NCBI RefSeq assembly: GCF_009870125.1
Contig: NC_046683.1
Coordinates: forward strand, 51,041,869 to 51,105,868
Direction of reading: 5' to 3'
DNA: 64,000 nucleotides
From: Drosophila pseudoobscura
Lineage: Eukaryota; Arthropoda; Insecta; Diptera; Drosophilidae
Both the position numbers and the translations under genes were made by a program. The notes beneath the pieces were generated by a model. The model was not told the origin of the DNA and searched no databases. It was given only the letters and a program-made list of their open reading frames with translations. Shown here piece by piece: positions 46,783-61,074 of this stretch (positions within the stretch are counted from its first letter, which is position 1; each line of letters begins with the position of its first letter).

Positions 46783-47138
46783 TATACCCGATACTCAGTC
46801 AGCATGGCTCTCCTCCTGCAGAGCGCGCACACTGCACGAGGAAGAGCTTGCGAAAGAGAGGGAGAGGGAACAGGTAGGCGCGTGGAAGAATGTTTCATTC
46901 TGGTTATAATCATAATCGGAACTGATCCTGGCCATCTAGTAGGTATGGTGTTTCCTATAGTTCTGTGGTGCGGAAGGGGGCAATCCGATATTACAGGAGT
47001 CTGGCTACAAGATTTCGTATCTCTAGCTCTTATAGACTCTGGGACAGACGGACAAACCGCTATGGCTGTATCGACTCTGCCTTTGGCTGTTGCCCACATC
47101 CTTTTTCACCCCCAATCGAATATACGGGACCGGGTATA
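46783..47138. mobile_element. Short DINE-1-like element, 356 bp
   Basis: Begins tatacccgatactcagtcag with catggctctcctcctgcag next, and ends accgggtata, giving tataccc/gggtata inverted ends. The left 35 bp match the element at 12671, and the interior phrase atctctagctcttatagact matches one at about 13183 (tctctagctcttacagtct). It looks non-autonomous with no coding frame. Family assignment is by recognition only. Confidence 0.7.
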
Positions 47139-47703
47139 AAAAGGACCTGCCTTCTCTAGTCTCTCGCTGCCCATCTCCATTATGATTGCAGTGGCACCAT
47201 GAGTGGATTTTCGATTTGCAGACGCTTCGATAAGCAGAACATGAAACGATAGATTACAGAGTTGCCACACTAATTAGCATTTATACGACCTCCTTTGGCA
47301 CTGCACCCAGAGCCAGGATCACCATTATGTATGTACATTTTACTTACACTTCCTCTTCACACCACACCACTCGTCCCCCTGCAGCCATTCACACATCTAC
47401 CAACTACCGAAACAATGTCCTGTCCTGGCAGGATACACAAGGCAGGGACGACAGGGAGGACAGGGAGGACAAGAACGAAATGCAACAACAACGGATGACG
47501 ATGGCGATGACGATACCGATTTGCAGTTACATGTGTTTTTCAACCATTTCAGCCCGCACAAGTCTCGATTTTGGACTGGCTGACACATTGACAGCCACTG
47601 CCGGAGCGTGTAGAGAGAGAGCAGAGCCAGATGGATGATAGAAAGCAAACGCTGGCAACTTTACGATAGCGTTAAATTAGACATCAACTTGGGAATGTAC
47701 AGA

Positions 47704-47707
<4 letters not shown>

Positions 47708-47742
<35 letters not shown>
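47708..47742. repeat. (CA)n microsatellite
   Basis: Uninterrupted CA run of about 17 units. Confidence 0.95.
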
Positions 47743-47744
<2 letters not shown>

Positions 47745-49705
47745 AAAGAAATAACATCATTGAGAGCCCCATGCCCCCACACACACCCTATGCTTATCGA
47801 GGAAAGCCCAGCACTGCCCAGCACTGCCCAACAGGGCCGAGCACTGCCCAGACGTGGCACAACAAGCACACGAGTACTATCGCAGCGCGTCATGTTGTTC
47901 AACGCCTTGCAGCGTGCTGCAGTCTACAACGTTGCACTTACACACAGTGGGCGTATCATCGCCTCTTGATGGCTCGCTCCGGCACATGTTGAGGGCGCGC
48001 CAGGCGGCTAGAGGCAGGACATGGGACGAGGGACGAACGACGAACGAGGAACGACGAAGGAGGCGTCACGCGTCTGGCCACCACGCCCACCATCCTAGTT
48101 TACATGACGCAATTGCCCGGGCATTCATAAGCCATTATCGGAGCCAAGTCATCGCCAAGCCAAGTCTTAAAGCAAACAATGCGGCTGCCATCTATCAACC
48201 GGGCCCGAATGCATGTCTCTGGCCTAAACAGCAATTCCTTATCTATCCCAGAGCGACACAGATCTCTCTGTCCCTCTCTCCCTCTCACCCTGCCTCTCTC
48301 TCTCTGGCAAGATGTTTGACTTGCGGCGGTTTATGGCTTTATGGTAGTACTCGTACTCCCCATGCCGTTTGTGCCCCATCAAAGTGCCCGCCCACGCACT
48401 CGCTGCAGCAACAATTTTAAAATGGAACACAGCTAAAACGGGAATGAAATGTTAGCTCTCGAGTTATAGCTGCTTGCCAGATGCCCTGTACTCATATATT
48501 TAGGGAATTCATTTACCAAATACGGAGCCCAAACGCAGGCCAAGGCCGGAGGAGAGGAGTAGAGTGGAAGGCCGATCAAGGCCACAGTCCTCTACGGCCT
48601 GGAACGAAGCTGCGCTTCCAAGACAAATCCCGATACAAATCTGTACACATATATCTGGCACAAAATGGTACTAATTAGGACCACTGTGGAGCCCTTTTAG
48701 CCGTCCCCGACTAGTTGAGATATCAAAATCTCACCGGGCAGTCCTTTTCAGTCTGTTTTAGCGACCAAGTCAGTCGCTTATCAAATATACTCGGAGTGCG
48801 CGTACCTTTTGGCTGGGTACCATATAAAAATATATAGAAATAAACTTTCGCCACGCGTCAAAGTCCCGTGAAATGTTCAGAGGAAATTCAAAATGAAATT
48901 CTGGGCCCGCGTTGAGGGGCGAAGAGAGGCGAGAGCACACAGAAAGGACCAAAAAGTGGCAACAGAAGCAGCATCAGCGAATAAAACTTTTGGCTGTTTT
49001 TATAAATGTTTATTTAGCACAAAGCAGCACGAAAAAAAAAAACGAGAAAGAAAGAGACAAGAGGAGGGTGTTAAAGGGCGAGAGAGAGAGCGAGAGAGAG
49101 GCATAGGGGAGGGCTACTGCCAGAAAGGTGAATCAAGAGCAACAACAATGAGTTGGCCCTTTGTTGTTGGCCGGCATTTGTCTTGAACAAGGCCAAAAGC
49201 GGGAGCAACAAGGGGGCAGCGATTCTGTTGGATCTTCTCTTTGCCGGCTGTCCCTTTTTTATACGCTTTCGCTTTGTGCCTTCAACAATAATTTTGCCAC
49301 TTAGACGGATTTTTCTATTTGTGTATCAACGTTTTATTTGCTGACAGGTGTAAAATTGCTTGAGCCCCGGACCTTGCCACTTGCCACTTGCCGCCCTCCT
49401 CCGCTGAGAGATCGACATTTTGGCCGGGAGGACTTTTTTCGCTTCCGTTTCTTTTGTTTCCTTTTATGGCTTGATTTTCGGGCTCGCGGTGGGCGGGGGG
49501 GCTGCGAGTAAGCAGTTAAGGGTGCAAAGGGGAGGGGGGGATGGATAATTGCCAGTCGGAAGGCAACAAAAGCGATTAGTTTAATAGTTGGCCATTAATG
49601 CTGCCTGGGCCATCATTTGATTTGTATCTCATTGCCACATTACGCATACGCCATGTTGTCCCCATTGCAGGCATTAATCAAAGCGAGGCGGCAAGGAGAC
49701 GATGG

Positions 49706-49726
49706 CTCTCTCTCTCTCTCTCTCTT
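49706..49726. repeat. (CT)n microsatellite
   Basis: About ten uninterrupted CT units, followed by tatgtatg repeats. Confidence 0.9.
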
Positions 49727-50780
49727 TATGTATGTATGTATATGGTATGTATACATATATGTATGTGTGATTCGAGGCGGAGTATATTCACATCATATTT
49801 CCTATAATAAATATTGTTTGCTGCACTTTGCCGCGTGCCATATTCTGTGATGTGCAAAATATTTTACACATTTCTGAAGCGCCTGGCAACGTCAGCGCCA
49901 GATGGAGGGGCCCTCCACACAACTCTCCTTCACTTCTTAACTTGGCCAAGACTCTGTCTGAGTGTGTGTGTGTGTGTGTGTGCTGTGTGGGGGTCTCTTC
50001 AGTGCCAGCAATTTCCCCGTGTTTGCATTTGGCATGCACGTGCAATTTTTTCCCATACCCCTATACCCCCCTCCACCCTATACATATACTGGTATATGTA
50101 TATGGTATATGTATATCGAGAATGTTTTGATAAATATGCACGACTTGAGTTCTTGAAGTACGACTTCGACGTTGCTCCGGCTCTTGCCTGTTTGCCCAAT
50201 TTGATTGCACAAAGTTCTGGTTCCGGCCATATGCAATTCCAGCCAAGACACTCCACATGTGAAGATGTTGCCAACTTCAGCCTTCGGTAATGACCATATC
50301 GATAAATTGGTTTGGGGGGAAACAAACTTTTGGGAGTTTCCCTTCTTTCTTTCTGCATTCAAAACTTGAAGCATGCATTCCATCGATATTTATTGAATGA
50401 AAAACTGTATATACTCGGCAATCGTCTCTCTTTGTCGGCGGACCATTGATCGATTTCCACTTTCCACCACTTAAGAAGCCATAACAAATTATGGGCCAAA
50501 TCACAAAAAAAAGGATAATAAAAATCAACGAAATTATAAGCTGAGCAGCGCGAAGATGCCGCCGTCGAGGCAATTCTGACTGAAATAATAAAATTAAATT
50601 AAATTCATTTCAGATTGCTGGCACACAGCAGCAGCAAGTGGAAGCAAGTGGAAGCAACATCAGCGCGGAAGAGGGAAAGGGAAAGGCGGCAGCAAGACGG
50701 CGAAAGCAGCGCGTTCGGTGTTTATTTAAAAAAATAAATTACATTTTAAAAGCATCATAATTCAACGAAAACATTGCCAG

Positions 50781-50865
50781 GGCAGGCAGCAAGCCAGCAA
50801 GGAGCAGCCAGCAGCCAGCAAGCAGCAGCCAGCAAGCAGCAACCAGCAAGGACCAGGAGCAGACC
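50781..50865. repeat. CAGCAAG/CAGCCAG-type repeat
   Basis: Imperfect repeat of agcagc, cagcaagc and cagccagc words. It is of the CAG-rich type common in fly introns and leaders. Confidence 0.75.
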
Positions 50866-52190
50866 CAGGACCAGCTCCTCCAGCTGGAAATTCATTAAGC
50901 ATGTTATAAATGCCTTAAATTTATAAGTAATTGTAAAGGTTTTATGCGGTTCGGAACGGTTTGAACGTGTTTATCATCGCAAAATTTTGAAGGGCATTGC
51001 CATGTAATTTATTTAAGAGCCAAATAAACCAGAAACCAAGAAGCTCAGGGAGAGCCCCCGCCTCACGCCTGGCACAAATAATTGTTGGCAAATATTTGCT
51101 CTAGACCCCAGTCGCCCCCAGTAGCCCCCACTCGCCCCCCCCCGTCGAAGACGAAGTTCAAGGTGATTTTGAGGTTTCGGTAGTTTTTTTAATTGCAGGC
51201 CGGATCAAATATTATCATCAAAGCAAATGTGCTCTCTTGAGGTGATTTGTTGGCTTGTCGGATGATGAGTTTCGCAGGCGTTCCACGCAATAGTTCTGGC
51301 TTATATGCCGCGCCCGTCCCGCGCCCGCCCCGCGGCCGTGTCCCCGACTCAATTTCAAAGCAAAACATCAATATTTGCCAGTCTGTGGCACATCGCAGTG
51401 CGAGTGTGTGTGGCGGATTGTGCAAACTTATCTATTCGGATGGATTTATTATGGCTGTTGTCGTTGCCGGCTTTCTATCAAACTATTTGCCTATTTATTG
51501 GTCTTGCAAAGCGACTGTAAATAATATGCCTGATTTGCATACGTGGCGGGGAATTTCATTAGAAAAATCGACATACCCTGAAACTATACGCGTACATCCG
51601 TCAGGGGTTATCCCTGAATGAGTGCTTTGAACTCCGTGGGCTCAGTGGACAGAGATGTCCTTCTGTAGTTTGTGAAAATCCTGCATTCGAACAATTTCCA
51701 TCGGGAATGTTTGCTCTCCCTGGAAGGGGCACTTGATATATTCGCCTCTGAACTTTTGCAAATTAATGTTAGAGTGTTTCCTGAGGCATTACAGAAATTA
51801 ATGGCGTTACTTTTAAAACCTTTTATACACGTCAGCGAAAACGGCAAAAAAAAAACACAGCGAGAGAGAGAGAAAAAGCGGCCGAGGGCCATGCCCCGTA
51901 CCCCGTGCCCCGTGCCCCATTCCCAGCAGAAACTCGTAAATTTGCGAGCCATAAAAATCAATATGTTAATGGGAAAAAGTTGGCCATGTGTGGGGGAGGG
52001 GAGGGGCCTGTGGGGGAGAGTGGACAACGAGACTGTTGAAATATAAATCCTATTGTCAACAATGCCCAGCAGCATTGACATGCGACGACGGACGACAGAG
52101 GACGGATGGCATTCAGCAACGGACACGGGAATGGACCCAGGAACGGGAGCGGGAGGGGGAGCGGGAAAGGGAGCGGCAACGGGTTGCAAA

Positions 52191-52250
52191 GGATGAATGG
52201 ATGGATGGATGGATGGTACGGCTGGTTGGGTGGATCGATGGATGGATGGC
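52191..52250. repeat. (GGAT)n microsatellite
   Basis: Two GGAT runs, 52191-52216 and 52231-52250, separated by tacggctggttggg. Confidence 0.9.
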
Positions 52251-53851
52251 TGGCAAAAAGGACACGGGCTCGGGCACGGGCACGGTCCCGGCTGCTGCTC
52301 CTGCTGCTACTGGTGACCGCAACAGCATCAAGTAAATACAATAAATACACATGTGGAAAGATGAATTCGCCAGCAGATGTGAGCACTGCACAAAACCTCA
52401 TTAAACTGTTAAATCTTTTGACAGGACGGCGACACTGATGGAGACGGACTGAGCCGGATATGCCACTGCAGCAGCAGCTGCAGCTTCAACTGGAGCTTCG
52501 AAAACTGCAATTAATTGTGGGAGGCATATGCATCAAGTGTTCAGGGGCCGCAGTGGAAAATATTGACCAAGCAAATATCGAAGGACTCCTCCAAAGCCTC
52601 TTTCGAATCCCAAGCAAGCCAAGGACTGTCTGTGAAATTTATGCAAACTAATGCCGGGATGGGGACGGGCACGGTGCCGCTCCACCCATCTTTCAATTTA
52701 AACGAGACACTCAGCGGGACGCCTGCTGTGGCGGGGGGAAGGTGTGGATATCAGGGCTGAGGTTGTCCCCAGCCCTCGCGACTCTGGGAATCAACTCAAA
52801 TTGATTTATGGATATTTTTAGCAAGGCGTCCGCCCGGAGAGAGCGGCGGAAAAAGTTTAAATCGTGTTGCGTGCCAAACGCAAATATCAAAAATCGACAT
52901 TCAACATTCGACATTCAACATTCGACATTCGAGGCGTGGTCGCCAGAAACCGCTCGAAAATTATAGCTTTCAGTTTGCGCGCGAATTGTAATAAATTTAG
53001 AAAACTTATATACACTCGTGTGCACACAGCGCCCAGGACACTCACTCCGCAGCCCCCTTGCCGGGGTTGGCTCTTCACCGGAGTCGTTTCCATAAAGTTC
53101 GCAGCGCAATTGCAGTTTTACGCCCCGCTCCGGGCGCGCTTCCCCCTTCCGTTCCGTTCCGGCGCGGAGCCAGTCCCGCCCCACGAGTTGGCCAACAAAC
53201 GAGCTTCAACCGGCAAAGGTCGTTAACAGCTGGCATGGCTTAAGCCAACAACGGCCCACGGCTGAAATGCAGAGCAACGGAACGGGACAGAGAGGACGGA
53301 GCGGAGAAAAAAACGCTGGAAGGCCGGGCAGGGCCGGGTCGGCGTAGGTGCAAACAAGCGCACAGCTTGAAGTGGCAGAGGATGTTGTGGCAGGAAGCTG
53401 GCTCTGACCTCGACCATGGGATACGCTGCAGACGAGCGGGGCTGGAGGGCACCCCAAGCTATCAGAAATATGCTAATGTGGATACGATGGCCTTGGCAGC
53501 GAATGGCAATCCAGGCGTAGACTCGTACCTTGGAAGGGGAACGAGTGAGCAAGCGAGAGAGAAGTAATACTCGTACCCGTGGGATAGTGATCCAGTGACA
53601 TCCACTTGAGAAAAGCCGCAATTATCTTGACGAAAACCTTGTTATTGTATAATTGTTGTTTACCCAAAAGAAGAGCCGCCGCACCGTCATTATCTTTTCA
53701 GCAGTAATCCTAGGAATCCTTGGCTGGTGTCTGGCCCGGCCGTAGCCACGCCCCTTCTCCGTGTTGCATTCGAGGCGAACAACATAATAACACCCCTGGC
53801 AAGGAAGTCGTCTACAGGGCATCAAGAGCGAATAAGAGCCCCAGAGTGGAG

Positions 53852-53918
53852 CCGCAGGCGCAGGCGGAGGAGGAGACGGAGGCGGAGACAGGGGCAGAGG
53901 CAGAGGCAGAGGCAGGAG
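53852..53918. repeat. GGCAGA/GGCGGA purine-rich repeat
   Basis: Imperfect 6-bp repeat; in one frame it would give alternating Glu and Ala, but no gene context is visible. Confidence 0.8.
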
Positions 53919-56900
53919 TAGACCAAGAACAACTTGGCCAAGTTAAGTAACCAAGAGAACTTAGCACGCAATCCGAGGCAGGCTTAAAGGTTAAGCATTA
54001 TAATTTGGTTTACCTTTTTCCTCACGTTTTTTACCCTTCGCTCCCTGCCGCTCCCTGCCACTCCTTGTTGTGCTCCCGCGGCAGAGACGCCGCCCAAGTG
54101 CAAAAGTTAAAAATAGTTGAAAAAAACTTGCTGAAATTGAATTAAATTGTAGGCGTTTCGCAAGTTGGAGGGCCTCCCTCCCCGCCCCCCCAATCCTTTG
54201 AGGGCATTTAAAGCGGCTGGCAATATGAAGGGACTCTAATTTACGAGCAGCCCCCCGCCCTGGTCCGGCCTGGGGTTATTTATTGTAAAACGCCAGCCAA
54301 GCTCCCCGAAAACAAGAGAAGAATACTGTTAGATCGATAGGCCGGAATCGATTCGAACGGCTGGAATGGCAGGAATGGCTGGTGGAATGGCTCGTATTTA
54401 ATAATTTCTACATTTCTACATTTATTTCGATGCCGTCTTTGTTGTAATTGTTGCCAGGGAGGGCTGCGCGGCAGGGGCGTGGTGTGGGGCGTGGGCGGGG
54501 TGTGGGAGCTTGTGTGAGTTCCGCTCGGGGCATTGGCGTGCCAAACAAAAATATTTAACACTTGTGCCATAAACTATTGTCAGGCTTTGGTCTTGGCGGT
54601 TGGGGTTCTGGGGGGTCCGACTGGGGGAACCACAGCGTAATGTAGGTCGTGGTTTTGCAGCCCCTGTTGTATAGGAATTGTAGCCATAAAACCATATATA
54701 TTATATGCGAAATTAAACCTACAAAAAAGCAGAAGATAATTTACTACGAGTATCCCCTGTTCCATGCTCCATGCTCCATTCAGGCCTGAATCATTTCGGG
54801 GCACGGCTTGAGCCAGTGTCCCCTTCGTGTTTGCCGCATTGTTTGCGGACTCCTCTGTTTTTTTCCCACACATAAAACTACATTTAAATTATAATTATAT
54901 TTATTACGGCCGGCTGACAGGCGGCAGCCAAAAAACCAGCAATCAGATGCTGCATCTGAGCGCTCCATTCGCATTGATTTCGCCAGCAAAATCCTAAGAG
55001 ATGAATCCTGCAAAAAAGGCTAGGAAATGGGTGAAAATTAAGAGGCGAGTGTGAAAACGCATTGCAAATGCAAACTACTGAAATTAATTCATTTGCCATA
55101 AAATATTTTGCTTTTATTTATTCAAGCATTGCTGTGTGTGTGTGTGTGTCCTGTGCAAATATTGACACGCAACCAATTTAATTTCCACCTATTTGTGTGT
55201 ATGTATGGATATGTATGGTGTTGATAAACGCATACATGCCTGCACACGGGGGAGTACAGGCCTGGCCCAGTAGGGTGGCCCACGAGCGGCGGCTCTGGAG
55301 CTCAAGGAGCTGTTTTGCAGCGAGCCGAGGCCCCGAGACGTGCCTCGGTCTATGGTGTGCTCCGGCATTGCTGTGCGTTTTTTTCTCGGTTTTGCCGAGT
55401 GAAGCACCCTGCCGCAAGCTGATACATTTTTTATGGACTCTCCACCTTTGTGCCACTCAATCGCAGCATGCACAAAAGCATAAAAGCAGCTGCGCAAAAA
55501 ATGTATATTTGTAATTATTTTGTCATGCTGTAAATAATCCCCTCGAGCAGATCAGAGCCGAGTGCCTGGCACCGAGGAATACCCTGTAGTGGGGGCACAC
55601 CCTGCGGGAATCGGAGAGCTTAACAGGGGACCCTTCATCGCTGGGCCAATCGATCGGTGCTCTATAATTTCTTGGGTGTTCCCTGGGGCCCCCTTCTGTC
55701 CCCCTATGGTGCATATTTGGGGCAGGATCGAAGCCACCCTTCCGGCTGCGCAACAAACTTATCCATCCATAAATATTTTCACTGCTCTCCGCTCTTCGGT
55801 CTCCGCTCTCCGCTCGGTTACTGTTGCTGGCAAATATGCTTGTTTGCAATTGTGTAAATCGTTCGTTATGTTTGCCGAGGCTCAAAGGAAGAGCAAACAA
55901 TTTTTTAATGGCGGCGTGATAAGCGGCAAATAAGAACAAAAACAGAAACAAATAACAGAGCGAACAGAGAGCGAACCCGTGCACAACTGCAGCCTGATGA
56001 TAATTGTTTGTTTTGAAGTGTCGTTCCGGCTGTTCTGGCTGTTCGGGCTGTTCTGGCCGTTATGAGGCCACAGACAAGGTGCTTAAGATAGCCGGGCCCA
56101 AACAAAGGGCAGACAAAGGAGCAGCACTGCTGCGAGTAGAAGGAGGCACCAAAAGGACAATGAGTCGTCGTGGGCGTTGAGTGCCGTGCCGTGCCCTGCC
56201 CCGCCCTGTCCTGCCCTGCCCTGCCCAGCCCTGCCGCGCTGAGACAGAGAATCCTTGAGGCAGCTGCCGCCGAGTGTGCGGCTGGCAGGCGTGCTCATTA
56301 CGCAATTAATTATACGCCATGTCGTACAGCCTATGGCCAAAAAGTGGCAGTGCAACTAAAACCGCAAACATAATGAGATAATCTCCGTACAAATAGCGCA
56401 TATGCAGTGCGCCCCATCTTTCTTTTCTCCCCCTCCCCCTCTCTCGCTCTCCCTCTCCCTCTCTCTGTGTCAGCGTCTTGCTCTGCGATCTGTCTGTCTC
56501 TTATCCTGACCCGGAAAAAATGGCATACGAAGTGAACTTTTGGCTTTAATGGCACTATGTGCTGTTTTTAATTAGCAGAGCAGAGAGCACAGAGCACAGC
56601 GCACAGAGCAGAGCAGTGCCTGGGTGTGAAAAAAAGGTTGAAAGAGCAGTGTAGGAAAGTCGGCGAAGAAAAGCAGAGAGCGGGGGGGTTACGGGGTGAC
56701 GGGGGGACGAAAGCCGTGCGAGCCAAATGCAACACTTTATATGCATTTTTCTTTTAATTCCTTTTTTTATGCGACTATGGGGCTGCAACGACTGCACCGA
56801 CGACGACAACGGAGTCGAGGCCCGGATATTTAGGTTGGCGTTTCATGGGCCGCATTCAACTCACGGATGCGAATGTGACTCCGTCTGTCTCTCTCTCTGT

Positions 56901-58263
56901 GTGTGTGTGTGTGTGTGTGTGGCATTGTGCTAGTGTGAATGCATATAACTCGTAATTAGAGTGGAAAAAAACACGCAATTACCATTATGTACGCCGAATT
57001 TCGTTTTACGATTCCAGCCAACTGCACTAAAAGCGCATTCCCTTTCATCCAGCAACAAAAAGGCGTTGCACGAGCACGAGCTCCGGCGGCTCGAGCACGC
57101 CGTGGCGCGACGATGCCGAAGCAACATTGTTTTTGGTGTCTCTCAGTTGACCTCAATTTATTTTTAAATCCAAGTCGTTTAGCTTAAAACATGCGCCAGA
57201 GACTGCCACTTGCAACTGCCACGGGGCGAAGGACTCCGTCTGTCTTGGTCTGTCTTTTCCAGTTGCTGCTGCCGCACTTGTCCTTGGCTTTGCGGGCGCT
57301 GCAGAGGCCTGGGCTTTGGCCCCAAGTGGTGGCTAGATGTGGCTACCTCAACTCATGATTCGTTCGGTCTTGCAGCCCAATCATTCACGTGGTCCTAAGC
57401 TCTGCTTGGCCAGGATTCGCTCGGGTTTCATTTGGCCTCGATTCGAATAATCTGGCAAATCTGTTCGAGAGATTCAATTAACATTTAGACCAAATGTCTA
57501 GGCCAAAGTGTTTTATCATCGCAACTTTAGTGCTCCACTTGCCCCACTTTCTCCACTTGCCCCACTTTGTATCCGCCTCAGGACTACTTCCAGGACTCTG
57601 CCACTGGCTCGTACTCGTATTCGTATTTTCTATTTTCTTTATTTGCCAACATTTATCTGGCACTTGTCTACAGAGTCTCGCCCATAGTTTATGCTTCGTT
57701 GATGGATTCCGGCTGCCTGGCATGCTGATGACTCTGACTCCGGCCCGGGCTCTGGCTCTGGCTCCGACTACGGCCCCAGCGTGTCGCGTGGCTCAAGTTA
57801 CAAATCCGGAATGACTTCGGGGTGGCTCAAGGTCAAGCTGTGACTGACATTTATGGTGAGTCGCGGCGCAATCTCCGAAATGGTTTCATTCCACATTCCA
57901 CTCTCCACACTCCACATGCCACATGCCGCATGCCGCATGCCCCTTAATGCTTAACAATTCAGCACATGGGTTCATGGTTTCTTATGCTTTGGTTTTTGGC
58001 CATTTTGGTCATACGCAAACGACTCCCCCCCCCATTCCCGCGTCCTCAGGAGTAGATAAAAGCGTCTCCATGCCAGAGTCTCCCCCCCCCCCCCTCAGGC
58101 CCCTCCAGGCCACAAAATCCACCGCAAACTATCTTCTGGTCGCATGCTGTGCAATAAAAGTGTCCCAACTGGCCGCAGACACTTGTACAGCAGTCCATGT
58201 CCTAATGCTATAAAAAAGGGCCCAGCCAGATGCGCTAAAATCTATGAGAGCTCTCGCCTCTCG

Positions 58264-58284
<21 letters not shown>
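58264..58284. repeat. (CA)n microsatellite
   Basis: About ten CA units, then a second short CA run after tcg. Confidence 0.9.
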
Positions 58285-58297
<13 letters not shown>

Positions 58298-59587
58298 TGC
58301 GGCTTAGAGGACACAGATGCTCCTGGCCAGGCTTATGGACTTTGGGGCGGGCGGCCAAAAAACGAGAGCAGCAGTCAGTGGGAGCCGCAGCAAGACTGAC
58401 AATTTCGGTTAGACAGAAGTGTTGCAACAAAACAGTGCGGGGAGCGACCAGTCCGTCCTGCCCGGCTGCGGCTTTGCGGCTGCAGCAGCAGCTCCAACTA
58501 ATATGTCAGCCGAAAGTTCTTTTCCATCTTGTGGGGGTAATAAAATTGCTTTGAGGGCTTTGCGGTGGCAGAATGCATAGGTTGGAGCTCGCCGAGAGAG
58601 TGGTGAGAGGAGAGCGGAGAGCGGAGAGATCCGAAATGAATTCCAATTTCACCCAGGAATCAATCCAATTCCCCGAACGCGGGAAACAAATTTCCATTTT
58701 CCCCCCTGCAGCTGCTAAAAGGGACATTTCCATATAGAGAGAAGTGTGAGGGGGAGAGGGGGATGGGAGAGATGGGGGGGATGCCATTCTGGCAGCCATT
58801 GGCAAATACCCGTTTTATGGCACAATAATTATGCTAATTCCGCACAAAGTTATGTCCGTTATGAGCTCGAAATCGAAAAAGTTTCAATCATCCGCGCGAG
58901 CTGCAGGCAAAAGTTACCTTTACCGCCAGCTTTGGAGTTGCAACTTTAACGTGCAACATCATCGTCGACACAGCGTCATTGCTGAGCTCATTTCTGGTGT
59001 GGCAATAAAACGCTTGAAATGTTTTTTAATATGCCCTCACTTAACCCCAATACGCTCTCAGAGTCCGACAGACACACACTTGACCCAGTCGGTGGCTGGG
59101 CGGTGGGGGGTGGCGGGTGTGGGGGTGGGATTGCCACCCACAAAGCAATCCGCAGATTGATCCCTTGATTACACGTAATTAATGATAATTTTGTGCCCGC
59201 CTTGGAGCAGATGACAAACTATTTTGCCTCCGTCGTCGTCTTTGGCTCGACGGCTCGACGGCTCCTCAGAAATGAAGTACTTCATCTACCAACACCCGCA
59301 CGGGCCGCCTCCGCACAGCCCACTCCCTCAGCGAAGGCGTCCATTATAATTGAGTGCAAAATTATGCATTGAAGCCGCCTGATAGCATCGAGCAGGCCAT
59401 AAAATAACTAATAGTCCCTGGAACCCAGGCCCAGGCCCAGGCCGAGGCCCAGACCCAGCTGTAGGCCACAGCAGAGTCCACATTATAAACAACACGCCCG
59501 AGCCGGGGATATTATGGCCACGACACCGGCGACAATGTTGGCCATAACAATGCTCCGGCTAATAACCATCAGGTAACAATGTCTGTA

Positions 59588-59622
59588 TGTGTGTGTGTGT
59601 GTGTGTGTGTGTGGGTGTGTGT
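59588..59622. repeat. (GT)n microsatellite
   Basis: About 17 GT units with one ggg interruption. Confidence 0.9.
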
Positions 59623-60480
59623 TTGCCCCAGGGAGAGAGATTGCATTGGTGTTCCCAGAAAGGATTTCATCAACTTTAATGTGGCCCACTTTCGAAAAAG
59701 GGGAAACCCCAACCGAATCTGGCAGGAAATCAATTGCCAGAACACTTTCGAAAGTTTGCCCGGGCCCACAGTCCCCGACCGAACAAAACTTTCTTTGGTT
59801 TGACAATATTTTCTTGAAATTTATGCTGCACACCTAACCGAGACGCCCCGCACCGCCACACCCTGCCCCCCATCCTTTGTGGCTCCGGGCAATCATGATG
59901 CAATTCATTTGCGTAACGCTCCTTGGGGCAACATTTTTTGGCAAACGGCAAAGATTAGGCCGCATTAAAGTCGAAAGCCAAAACAAACAAGAAGATGAAA
60001 AGGCAATAAAAATGTGGCCGCACACAAAAGAGCCGCAAAGAACGTGGAGCCGGACCTGGCCGCCAACGGAACTGAACAGAGCGGGAGCTCGGCAATAAAT
60101 AAACAATTATTTTACAGTTGCTCTGCGTCGCCATGGCGTATGCGTAATTTCCATGGAGCTCGGCAATGCTTAAGACGCCTTATTTAGCCAATTAGCTGCC
60201 GTTGTAGCGGGTGGAGGGGGGGCGGGGGGGCAAATTTGCACAGCTCATCAGCAGGAAAAGAAGTGAGGAGGAAATCTCTCTTGGGGGAAAGTTTTAGCCA
60301 GGTGCTTACAAATGCTTTGCAATTATTATGGCGCTGCGCCGTTAAGTATGCAACAATTTATGCACTTTCCGCCAAGTTCCCAATCTCCGGATGATGTTGT
60401 TGTTTGCTCTGCACTTTTGAGCTCTTTCTGCCAAAGATTTGCATTTTCAATTTGTTCTGTTCGGGTCTGCCTTTCCAGCA

Positions 60481-60597
60481 GAGATGGAGACGGAGACGGA
60501 GATGGAGATGGAGACGGAGACGGATGGGAGACAGATTACTCAAGCCGAAGCCAGGCAACTTCCTTGGCAGACAGACAGACAGACAGACAGACAGACA
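60481..60597. repeat. (GAGACG)n followed by (CAGA)n
   Basis: A GAGACG/GAGATG run at 60481-60526 and a separate (ACAG)n run at 60567-60597. Confidence 0.9.
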
Positions 60598-61025
60598 TCT
60601 TGTTCAGCTGTTCAGGGGCTTCCACCCCTGACAAATCGTCTCCCCACTTAACATTCAAATGTGGCAACAAAATCAAAGGCCATGCCTCGCAAATTCAACA
60701 TTTTTATAAAAGAAATCTTTGGGCTTACAACACATTTGCCTCGACATTCCCAATCTTTGAAGGCTTTATCGGCATCGGCATCGTCATCGGTGCGAGTATT
60801 TGGTATTTTCTATTTGGCATTCCTAGCCCTTTTTTTTCCGTCTCTCCGTGCTTCCCCTGGGCCTAATGGCATTCGTAAGTGGCGTCTAAGCTGGGGACAT
60901 TTTGTTTACTTGTCGCTGGAAGTTCTGTGCCTCTCCAGGCACCAAAATCTCAAGCATCGCCCATTGCTTCCCCATTCGATGGTTACCTTCTTTCCAGTTT
61001 CCACTTTCACCTTCACTTTCCCCTG

Positions 61026-61074
61026 AGCTGGGCTGGGCTGGGCTGGGCTGGGCTGGGCTGGGCTGGGCTGGGCT
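61026..61074. repeat. (GGGCT)n pentanucleotide repeat
   Basis: Nine to ten near-perfect GGGCT units; strand-asymmetric, G-rich on the plus strand. Confidence 0.95.

Noticed and set aside
56961..57167. Frame containing HEHELRRLEHAVARR, possibly a coiled-coil exon
   Set aside because: Short GC-rich stretch without convincing splice sites; cannot be supported from sequence alone.
60312..60866. 184-codon plus-strand frame
   Set aside because: Much of it is translated GAGACG and CAGA microsatellite.
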